DNA from: Ariolimax columbianus
Taxonomy: Eukaryota; Mollusca; Gastropoda; Stylommatophora; Arionidae
Length of the DNA: 64,000 nucleotides
Direction of reading: 5' to 3'
NCBI GenBank assembly: GCA_036924085.1
Contig: JAVGWX010000012.1
Location: 30,478,479-30,542,478, forward strand
Numbering within the stretch: position 1 is the first letter of the stretch; each line of letters begins with the position of its first letter. The position numbers were made by a program, and so were the translations under genes. Shown here piece after piece: positions 12,901 through 24,900 of this stretch. Under the pieces are notes generated by a model. That model ran no database searches, was not told where the DNA came from, and was given only the letters and a program-made list of their open reading frames with translations.

Positions 12901-15900
12901 TGTTTGTAATGTTCTTCTTCTTCTTTTGTTCTACTGTTCTTGCCATCGGCGTCACAGAGAGGCGGGATGCCTAGATTTCTTGTTATTGCCAGGTGATAGG
13001 CTTGTGCTGTTGTAAGGTGTATCTTCCTGAGAGAGTCAGACACCCTCGATTCACTGACGATGAGTTCTGCCCCTTGCTCGTGGACAGGATACCTGTATAT
13101 GATATGCTCTTGGTGCAGGCTGGTCATAATGTATTCTGATTAAATGACCAAACCACTTAATTAGTTAGGAATCTATGTAGGCACTAACTGGGTTTGTCCC
13201 CTGATTTGTTGGGAGTCATTGTAGGCACTAACTGGGTTTGTCCCCTGATTTGTTGGGAGTCATTGTAGGCACTAACTGGGTTTGTCCCCTGATTTGTTGG
13301 GAGTCATTGTAGGCTCTAACTGGGTTTGTCCCCTGATTTGTTGGGAGCCATTGTAGGCACTAACTGGGTTTGTCCCCTGATTTGTTGGGAGTCATTGTAG
13401 GCACTAACTGGGTTTGTCTCCTGATTTGTAGGGAGTCAATGTAGGCACTAACTGGGTTTGTCCCCTGATTTGTTGGGAGTCATTGTAGGCTCTAACTGGG
13501 TTTGTCCCCTGATTTGTTGGGAGCCATTGTAGGCACTAACTGGGTTTGTCCCCTGATTTGTTGGGAGTCATTGTAGGCACTAACTGGGTTTGTCTCCTGA
13601 TTTGTTGGGAGTCAATGTAGGCACTAACTGGGTTTGTCCCCTGATTTGTTGGGAGTCATTGTAGGCACTAATTGGGTTTGTCCCCTGATTTGTTGGGAGT
13701 CATTGTAGGCACTAACTGGGTTTGTCCCCTGATTTGTTGGGAGTCAATGTAGGCACTAACTGGGTTTGTCCCCTGATTTGTTGGGAGTCAATGTAGGCAC
13801 TAACTGGGTTTGTCCCCTGATTTGTTGGGAGTCATTGTAGGCACTAACTGGGTTTGTCCCCTGATTTGTTGGGAGTCATTGTAGGCACTAACTGGGTTTG
13901 TCCCCTGATTTGTTGGGAGTCATTGTTGGCACTAACTGGGTTTGTCCCCTGATTTGTTGGGAGTCATTGTAGGCACTAACTGGGTTTGTCCCCTGATTTG
14001 TTGGGAGTCATTGTAGGCACTAACTGGGTTTGTCTCTACTGTTCACCTCAGCATGGTGTTGCAGATTCAGTTACGGATTGTCTTTTCGGTTGTGCATCTC
14101 ACAGTTCTCGATCTTACTCTCATGTGTTTCTAGTAAGGACCAACATTGACATTGGTAACACAATATAGGAATAAATGGTGTATTTATCAGCCTCCTCTTA
14201 GAGTGTTCATTGCATCTAATTTATTTCTACGGGAGTTGAGTAAGCAGGTGAAGTTTCTTACCACTTGACCATTTTGTGTCTTAATATTACAGATTTATTT
14301 TTATTTTAAACTTTCCAGCTGGAGTCTACTGTTCTGTTGAACAGTAAGGAAATCCTAGAGCTGTTTCCTCTGTTTGAAGGCAAGCCATACAACATGGAAT
14401 GCTTATCACTCAGACATATGGTAGGTCTCTCTTTTTGTTCTATGGATAAAAGTATATAAAGAGTTAGTGCTAACCACTCTTCTGGATGTCTGCGAAACAT
14501 GGAGACAAGTCAGACAGTATGATAAGCTCAGAACAGACAGATGCTTGTCGGGAAAAGGGGGGGGGGGCAGAAGAAGCACAACAGGGACTTCTTGAAAATG
14601 TTTTTGAGGAGCTTCATCATTATCACTTCCAGGGACACAATTTGAACGGAAAGTTTTGCCCAGCACGCTAGTATCCTACAAAGTGCTCAGGTCGACAAGT
14701 GCAATATCAGTGATGAGGCTCAGAGAAAACAAGCTTCCAGGCAGCCCAGAACAGCATAGCTTTAGATGTCGGAAATGCTGTGCCACAACGGAGATAGGTG
14801 AGTTAATATACTAGACCTGCAGGACATCCAAAAACAACAGGCTAAGCGCTTTGTTATTCAACACTTTTGATCCAGACATATTTATAGTCTTATTTATTTT
14901 ACTGGTTGGGGAGGAAGCCTAAAGTCTTGTCAGGCAAAATATACTGATTAGACATGTTAGTCAGGGTCAGGCAAAATATACTGGCCAAGACCCTCACCAT
15001 GGCTTCCTCGTAACCCTCACTGGAAATGAGCTGTTTTCATGGCAACCTAGCTAACGAGGTGAGGGATCGACGTGATCTCAGTATTGGTGAGCATCACACA
15101 GATTAAGCCAAGAATAGCACAAATGCCTGGAGGACATCTGTCCACCTTCATCAGCATGCTCAGGATGTGAGGAAAGCTACTGCAACCCATCACGTAGCAT
15201 TTTTTTTCAGGGTGCACCAAAGAGTAGACCTACTTTACTGGCTTTCCTATCATCAAGCATAAACTATACAGATCTTAAATCCTGCTTCAGGGTTTTCACA
15301 TATTCCCTAACTGAATGTACTATCCGCTGGCGCTATCTAGGCCTATTTTTATTACTTGGATAGATGTTGAAGTGTGTCAGCGGCCCTAAGCTGTTTGCTA
15401 ATTTCAGTGTCAGCGACTCAGGGCAGACTGGCTAAGGAGAATGGAACCAAAATGCCATGCTGAAGTCAGATGTGTTGAACCGAAAGGTGCAGATATCGCA
15501 CTCAGTTCTTAACTACAACACACCGTTCTTCCATTCTTCAGACTACATCCTGCTACTTGCAAAGCCCTTTTCAGGGCTTGGTAGCAGAAGTTTGAGAACA
15601 AAGAAGAAGAAGAATTACTTGGGCAAATATATTCTCTCAATGTATCTATTTATCAGCCCTACCTAGGCAAATGGCAGCATGTTTAAATTACCTGGGGAAA
15701 TCGCTAAGTTTGTTTATATTATTCTATCTTGCCTACCTTAATGTTTCTATCTTCCAGCACCACTTAAGCATGTTTATTTTAACTCGGCAGATGCATAGAT
15801 TGAATGCACCTATTCTGCCAGCGCCAACTAGACAAATGATGAACTAGAAGTTTATATTATGGGTAAAAGTCGAGGGCTGTTTATATTATTGCGTATTGCC

Positions 15901-18900
15901 TACCTTAATGTATCTATCTGTCAGCGCCACTTAGGCCTGTTTATATTATCTGGGCAAATGTATTAACTGAGTGTATCTATCCATCAGCGCCACTTAGGCA
16001 AATGTCTAGGCTTGTCAGTCAGACGTAAGAGGTTAGTGAAGGATGCACTGCTATTACATTTCATGGACGTTGCTATGGTGAGGGAAGGAATACAAAATAT
16101 GACTGAAGATGAGCTTGATAAGGTATGCTATAAATAAGGTATATGCTATAGATAAGGTATATGCTATACTTTAAAAAATCAGATGCAGTAAAACAAGAAT
16201 ATCTGGGAAACAAACAAGTTTAAAAGTCAGTTTTATATGAGAGCAGAAATAGATATTAAACTTTAATGTTTTGACCTAATAAACCAATCCTTGCTGGTTT
16301 TTCAGGATTTCTTGTTTTATACTGGTATTCGTTTAACTTATTTCTCTGTTTTAAAAAAAATGTTATTATCATTTGTCTTATTCCCATTTGTCTTATTCCC
16401 ATTTGTCTTATTCCCATTTGTCTTATTACCATTTGTCTTATTACCATTTGTCTTATTCCCATTTGTCTTATTCCCATTTGTCTTATTCTCATTTGTCTTA
16501 TTCTCATTTGTCTTATTCCCATTTGTCTTATTATCATTTGTCTTATTCCCATTTGTCTTATTATCATTTGTCTTATTCCCATTTGTCTTATTCTCATTTG
16601 TCTTATTCTTCTTCGTACGCTGTCAGACGTCAACTTGAATTTGTTCGAAGAAAGCAGCTGTCATCCTGAGGCTGTCGACACTGCCATAGAGCTTGTCTAG
16701 TGTTGCCACTGGTGATGGCCACATATGCTTTCTCTGGTCCTCGTATGTCAGGCAATTTTGCAGCAGATGTTCAGCGGTCATTTTCCCTGTACCACAGGTG
16801 CATTCGTCAGTGCCACCTATCTTCAGTTTATTGAATAGATGGTACCTCAGTCTGTTGTGGCCTGTGCGGAGTCTGAAGACCACGACCTGCTCTCTTCTGT
16901 TCAGCTGGTAGTAGGCATCATTTTTTGTGTAGCCAGTATGTTCTGTTTCCCATTTGGCTGTGTATCTGGCCCTAATAAACCTTTTGGACTCTTCGTAGGT
17001 CACACTAGAATCTGGTTGTGGTAGTCTTGCATCTTCTTTTGCCAGTCTGTCTGCCTCCTCGTTGCCTTGGATGTTACAGTTGGATGGAACCCACTGTACC
17101 ACTACTGTTTTTGGTACGGACTGCTGGCATAGTTGACAGAGTACTGCTCTTAAATCATTAAGTTCAGTATTTTTCTGGCTTTTCAAGACATCTGTAAACA
17201 GGACTATCTGGCTTTCATAGCTTTTGCCTGACAGCATTGCTTTTACTGCAGCCTTCAGTGCCTCTGCCTCCGCTCTGAAATTGCTTGAGAATTTTCCAGT
17301 TGTCACTGACAGTGTTATTTTTCTACCATTTGTTAGGCTCAGGAATACACATTCCCCTCCATTCTGTGTTGCGTTTGTTACAGAACCGTCGGTGTATGCA
17401 TCGGTCCAGTCCATGCTTCGGTAGTTTTCCGCTATGAACCTCAGGGTTATGTCTCTTCTTTCTTTTTCAGTCTGGCTGTTCTTGTTTCCAATATCTGGTA
17501 TATTTTCTACCACCTCCGGAGTGATATGCTGCTTCCATGTGGGTTTGCGTACAGTAGGGATGGGCTTTGGTGTTGTTATGGTGTTCATAGGGTCTTCGCT
17601 CATCTTTGCTTTGGCTATTTCTGCAATTTCTCCACTGTAGTTTCCCTTTTCCAAATCTATTTAGTCTCTGCGGGTGCATTGGATGGTCTGTCAGTCTTCT
17701 GAGTTTCTCTGCTTGTTGCTGGGCTCTGCAGTCTCTTCTACCGGTCATGGATTGCAGATTTGTAATCTTTTCAAGTTCTACAATTGGCGTTGACTTCATG
17801 CCACCTGTTATAACTCTCATGGCTTGGTTTTGGAGTTTGCTAACTTTATCGAAGTTCGCCTTTGCTGCTGTTGCCCATGTCGCAATGCCATACTCGAGAA
17901 CTGGTCTCACTCTTCCAGTGTACAGTTTCTTCAGCATTCTTTCGTCTGGTCCCCAGCTTGTGCCAGCAAGTTTCCTCATGATTGTCATTCTTTGTCTGGC
18001 TCTCCTTTGGTTTCTCTCGATCTGATTTTTCCATGTCATGCGCCGATCAAATGTGACGCCCAAGTAGTTTGGGTTATCGTTTGGCCGCAGATATTTGCCG
18101 TTAAGACTTATTTTGGTGTTCTGTGGTTTATTTGAAAGCGAGAATATCGTACATGTTGTTTTTTCTTCATTTATTTGGACCAGCCATGATTTCGCCCACT
18201 TCTCCAACGATGTTAGGGCCTGCTGCATCCGATTTTTTTCGGAGGTCCACATAGCCAGATCGTCTGCAAACATGGAGCTGTGGATTTGTCTTATTCTAAT
18301 TTGTCTACTTTTTTTTTGGTGTCATTTTATTTTTTATATGTCTAGTTCTCATTTGTCTTTGTTCTTTTTTTGTCTTGTTCATGAAGGCCTTCTTCTTCTT
18401 CTGCGTTCGTTCTCAATCTCCTGCTACTAAGCCCTGAACAGAGTTTTGCAAGTAGCAGGATGTAGTCCAGAGAACGGTATGCGCTGTGTCGCTAGTTTAC
18501 AGTTTGACTGCAATATTTGCACCGTTCGGTCCGACACATCCGTCTTCGGCAGAATATGAAGGCCTATATATGAGGGGTGTTCAAATCAAACCCGGAATTT
18601 TTGTTGTTGTTTTACCTGAATGAGATATAGCGTGCTGGAACTACTATCATTAGTTAGGGGCTTTTGTGTCCTATTACTGCTAGGCGACCCATTTGCCATG
18701 GACAGATAAATAAAAATGGTGGACAACACTGTTAGTGCTTGTATGGAACAGTGTTGTGATGAAGTTTCTTGTGAAATAAGGCGTAAAACCTGCGGAAATT
18801 TTCAGAAGACTGCAATCACAATGCGGTGATGAGACACTCAGCCGCAGTAAGATATTTGAATGGTGTAAATGTTTTTGCCCATCCGTGAGCAATCACCACC

Positions 18901-21900
18901 ACCCACAACATTTTTGGCAATTGCGTCTACAATTAAAGGGATGATAAATGTTTTTTGAGACAGACTTGACATCATTCATGTTGATTTTCTACCCCATGGT
19001 TTATACGGCCTAGTTTGATCACAATGGGTTTCCTGCTCCTGCAAGATAACGCTTGACCTCGTACAGCTCACTGCACTATGTGCCATCTGCAGGAACTCAG
19101 CTTGGAGGTAATGCCACATCCACCATTCAGCTCAGACCTTACTCCAAGGGATTTTTACCTGTTTGGACCCCTAAAATAATTCCTGGGAGGTAGCATTTCA
19201 GCACTGATAATGAAGTGAAATAGACTGTCCTGAATTGGTTCAGACAATCTGAAAAAAAAGTCTTGGTTTGACTGGAACGCCTCTCATACAAAGAGGCTTC
19301 AAATGAAAACCTTAAAATTGCTATAGAAATTTAAAGAGCTGTGTCATTGTCATGTAAGTAGAAAGTTGCAAAGGGCTTTAAGGGTGTCCTACAGGGCAGG
19401 TGGTATGGTGTAGACAAGCCACATGACATCATAGTAGCAGTTTTAAGGGACAGGCAGCAAATAATAGCAGCATTCTGTTGTTGATTCTTTATGCACAGAA
19501 TTAGTAAAATAATCTAAATTCATCGTGAAGGGAAGTTCAGTACACTGATGCATGCCTGTCAACTCCAGCAGGAATGTGAATGGAAAAGGAAGTTCCAAAA
19601 CCTGAGTTCTGTGACAGACTGCTCTCAACCAAGTCAGGCACATGGAGTAGGGACACCAAAGATGGCTGAAGCAGTTGAACACATTGGGGTGAAAAATTGC
19701 AGAGTGACTGAATGAAATTGCCTTACTTCTGGACATCAGTCAAGGTTCAGGACACTACATCATCCATGATGTGCCTTCAGTTCCAGGCTGTGTCTGCAAG
19801 GTGTATCCACAGCATCAGACTTTAGAATTCAAACAAAGACGGGGTGCATGAGTGGCTATCGTCGCGACTAACATTTTTTTAAAGAAGAATCCATTCACAT
19901 TGTAGTTGCTGGGTAACTTGTGCCAATGTAAAGAATCCATTCACATTGTAGTTGCTGGGTAACTTGTGCCAATGTAAAGAATCCATTCACATTGTAGTTG
20001 CTGGGGAACTTGTGCCAATGTAAAGAATCCATTCACATTGTAGTTGCTGGGGAACTTATGCCAATGTAAAGAATCCATTCACATTGTAGTTGCTGGGTAA
20101 CTTGTGCCAATGTAAAGAATCCATTCACATTGTAGTTGCTGGGGAACTTGTGCCAATGTAAAGAATCCATTCACATTGTAGTTGCTGGGGAACTTGTGCC
20201 AATGTAAAGAATCCATTCACATTGTAGTTGCTGGGGAACTTGTGCCAATGTAATGGAGAGTTTGTCAGAGAATGATACCAACATGTGCATTTTCTTTTCT
20301 GAATATATTTTTGAAGAAACAAATTCCAAGTTTTTATTTGAAACATTCTCAAAGATCAAAATGTCAGTTATCGTCTGCTACTGTTCTCATGGAGCACTGC
20401 CTTGTTTGTATTTTGGTCATCATGATATACCATAACTTTTCAATTTGAAGATGATTGTAAGACATACCCCCTAATATCAGCACCACAAAAACAAATAATT
20501 AAAGGCTGCATTTCTGAGACACATAACTACCACACAAAATATTAAAATATCAATTGAGAACAAATGTTTTATTAGGTGGTGTGTCAGATATCACTTTTGA
20601 ATCAATGTCAGAGTCAACTTCGCATTCAGAGTCTGATTCTTTGAAATCACTTGTCGAGCCATTGAAATTTGCATTAACCCTTAATACCTTATATCATCCT
20701 CTGAGCCCTCGACAGCTTTGCACAAAAATATGGAATTACAGTCTTTTCCCCAACGGCAACATTTGTTTCACTAATGTCAAATTTTCAACCAGCCAATCAA
20801 TTTCCATGTTTTTCTGGACACACCGTAACATTTATTTTCAAAGTGACTTCGTAGTGCAATCTTTTTGACATAATTTTGAACGATAATAGGGAATCAAGAT
20901 GATCGAAACTTAAATGATGCAGAAATATTATAAAAAGATGAGCACATTAGCAAAGCTTTTTTAATTCCTGTTGACCTGATGCGACACGCTTTTCTTTTGG
21001 CTGTAATCAACTGCCATCAATTGTAAGGCGCTTCCCGATTTGAGAACAGGGAAAGCTTGAAACTTGCAGGATTCGATCACCCACAATTTCTTTCTTTTGT
21101 TTTGATGGAGATCTTCATGTTGCTATTGATGGCTCTGAATCTGAAGTGTTGAGGATAACTGGCGATGGTTATGGAAGCTTAGGGGACCATGATGAAATAG
21201 GGTGAAAAAGTGGGCCGCATGCAAAATGTTTAGGGTTCTAGTTGTGATTTAATAAAAGGTTTAAAGAGGCGGTTGTGGAAGGGGTGATGTCTTTACAAGT
21301 ATCCATACCCTTTGCAATTTTTTTAAACACAATGAACACCTTTGAGTTTGCCCAGAGTGTAATTATTTCAGTTCAGTCTAACATAACATACATTTCTTTC
21401 AACTGTCATTTCAGTCATGTGCATGGAGAGGTCTGAACCCACAGGGTCTAGGAAGTAAAGAAAAAGTCTCCTACTTGGAGAGTTGGACTCAGATTAGCTT
21501 GTCCCTTCATGGTAAGTGGACAATCTTTGTATGCTCTGGGTGATCTGTGTTTATGATGGAGAGGAGAATAGGTCCACTGCCACACCAGAGAGTATGTTAT
21601 ATGAGTGTAGTCTTGCCACCTGTATTTTCACCATCAGTCATATATTGACATCCACACAAATAACTCACAGATCAACAATGGGAATGATCTGGTGTTCAGT
21701 TCAAGTGCCATCTCAAAGATGAATGAAGACCCTACGAATGCATTAACAGCACCAAAGCCCTTCCCTACTGTACGCAAACCTACCTGGAGGCAGCATATGT
21801 TTCCAGAGGTGGTAGAAAATATACCAGGTATTGGAAACAAGAACAGCCAGACTGAAAAAGAAAGAAGGTACATAACGGAAAATTACCCAAGCATGGACTG

Positions 21901-24900
21901 GACCCATGCATACACCGACAGTTCTGTAACGAACACAACACAGAACGGAGGGGCAGGGGTATTCCTGAGCCTACCAAATGGTAGAAAAATAACACTGTCA
22001 GTGGCAACTGGAAAATACTCAAGCAATTTCAGAGCAGAGGCACTGAGGGCTGCAGTAGAAGAAATGGTGACAGGCAAAAGAAATGAATGCCATATAGTCC
22101 TGTTTACAGATGCCCTGGCCGTAGTCACAGCACTAAAAAGCCAGAAAAATACTGAACTTAATGATTTAAGAGCAGTACTCTGTCAACTATGCCAGCAGTC
22201 TGCTCCAAAAAGAGTAGTGGTACAGTGGCTTCCATCCCACTGTAACATCCAAGGCAGCAAGGAGACAGACAGACTGGCAAAAAAGGTGCAAAACTACCAC
22301 AACCAGACCCTAGTGTGATCTACGAAGAGTCCAAAAGGCTTATTAGAGCTAGATACATGACCAAATGGGAAACAGAACATACTGGCTACACAAAAAACGA
22401 TGCCTATTACCAGTTGAACAGAAGAGAGCAGGTCGTGGTCTTCAGACTTCGCACAGGCCACAATAGACAGGTACCACCTATTCAATAAATTGAAGATAGG
22501 TGGCACTGACGAATGCTCGTGTGGTACCGGGAAAATCACCACTGAACATTTGCTGCAAAACTGCCCGACATACGAGGATCAGAGAAAGCACATGTGGCCA
22601 TCACCAGGGGCAATATTAGACAAGCTCTATGGCAGTGTCGATAGCCTCAGGATGACCGCTTCTTTTTTAGAAAAAATACAGATTGACGTTTGACAGCGTA
22701 CGAAGAAGAAGAAGAAGTAGTTCAAGTGCCATCTCCGATTTGAAAGTTGACTACAATGGATCTCCAGTGCACTCACCTTGCCATAATGGTGCAATCTGAC
22801 AGGCTATTTCCGGTTATTCTCTTGATGTTATCTGCCCACTTATAATGTTGTCTGTCTCTTGGACAGATGTCATCCACCTTAATTTTTAGTTTAGTCTTCA
22901 ACAAGGAGGTATGTCTTGTTATATGGCCAAAAGTGGTTAAGTGGCATGGCTCACAATCTGAAGGTTGTGGGTTCGCTCCCCATCACAGCACCGGAAGCAA
23001 AAACCCTTAGAAAATGCAAGAGGAAGCAGACCCTTACATAAAATGAATGCTGAAATCGGATGCACTGGGCCGACAGATGCAAAATAAAAACATAGTGCAA
23101 CGTACACCACCTTGAGGAATAGAGAAATAAGGCGAACGGGAAAAAAAAGAAATATTATGGCCAAAACATCTTAACTGTCTAGCCTTGATTTCTGTTATTA
23201 ATTCTCTTTTCACCCCCAACATTTTCAATACCTTCACATTTGTTTTCTTCTCTTTCCATGGCTTCAATTCTCTTTACCAACTTGTTATTCAGTGTTCATG
23301 TTTCTGCACCATAAAGTAGTGACGAGTAAACATAACACCTGACCATTCTCAATTTCTAGTCATGATTTATCTGTTTGAATATCAGTGTGTATCTCATGTT
23401 GCTGAATACCATCTTAGCCATGCCTATTCTCTCTCTAATTGATTTTTCACAGCTGTCTTCTTCCGCTATTATTTGTCATAGAAAGGAGAAACTCTATCTG
23501 TTCTAGTAGTTTAATTTGTTATTGTGTTAAGTATGATTTATCTCTACTATATGGTGTAGAAACATGGACAATGAACAAATGGAGAAGAGAATTGATGTCT
23601 TTTAAATTTGGATATATATATCATCATCATGTAGCATGTCCTTTGTAGAACGTCGCTCCCATCACATTCTGTCTGAAAGAAACTCGTTCCCTTGCCAAAA
23701 TACCAGGCATTCCTGGATATCTTGGTGTCATCGTCTTCTTGGTCTATCCCTTCCTCTTTTGCCTGGCACCATACCTTCCATCACCGTTCTCTCAAAACCA
23801 TTGTGTCTCTTGATGTGACCAAAGTATTTGCATTTTCTAGCCAAAATGGAATTGATAAACCAGTTCTCTTCTATGCTCAACTCTTGCCGAATGTCTGCAT
23901 TTGTGTTTTTCTCTGTCCAGAGTATTCTGAGGATGTTTCTGTAACATTTTGACTAAAAGGATTTGATTCTTTGTCTAGAAGTTTTGGTAATCGTCCATGA
24001 TTCACAGCCATAAGCTGCCACAGGAAAAACACAGGCTCTCAAGACTTTTACTTTTATCATTTTGTTGGTGCCCTGCCATAATTTCTTCAGGCTGTTCAGT
24101 CTCTGCATTGCCATAGCTAGTCTTCTAATTTCTTTCGAGCAGTCGCCATTTTTGTCAATTCTGGAGCCCAGATATTCTTCTTCTTCTGCGTACGCAGTCA
24201 GACAGTAACCATTATTTTTTCGAAAAAAGCGGCGGTCATCCTGAGGCTGTCGCCGCTGCCATAGAGCTTGTCTTGCAGTTCCACTGGTAATGGCCACATC
24301 TGCTCTCTCTGATCCTCGTATGTCGGGCAGTTCTGCAGCAGATGTTCAGCGGTCATTTTACCAGTACCGCACGGGCATTCGTCGGTACACCCTATCTTCA
24401 ATTTGTTGAATAGGTGGTACCTCAGTCTATTGTGCCCAGTGCGAAGTCTGAAGACAACGACCTGCTCTCTTCGGTTCAACTGGTAATAGGCATCGTTTTT
24501 GGTGTAACCAGTATGTTCGGTTTCCCATTTGGTCATGTATCTGGCTTTGATAAGCCGTTTTGACTCTTCGTACGTCATACTAGTTTCTGTTTGTGGTAGT
24601 CTTGCACCCTCTTTTGCCAGTCTGTCTGCCTCCTCGTTGCCTTGGATGTTGCAGTGTGATGGGACCCACTGTACCACTACCCTTTTTGGTGCGGACTGCT
24701 GGCACAGTTTGCAGAGTGCTGCTCTTAAGTCATTAAGCTCAGTGTTTTTCTGGCTTTTTAGCGCTGTGACTACGGCGAGAGCATCTGTCAGCAGGACTAT
24801 ATGGCTCTCATTTTCACTGTGTGTCACCATTTCTTCCACTGCCGCCCTCAGTGCCTCTGCCTCCGCTCTGAAATTGCTTGTGTACTTACCAGTAGCGAAT

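Noticed and set aside
14755..14797. 43-bp candidate micro-exon between LETMD1 exons 5 and 6
   Set aside because: It was considered to repair a phase mismatch, but the acceptor lacks a pyrimidine tract and the mismatch disappears when exon 6 starts at 15988.
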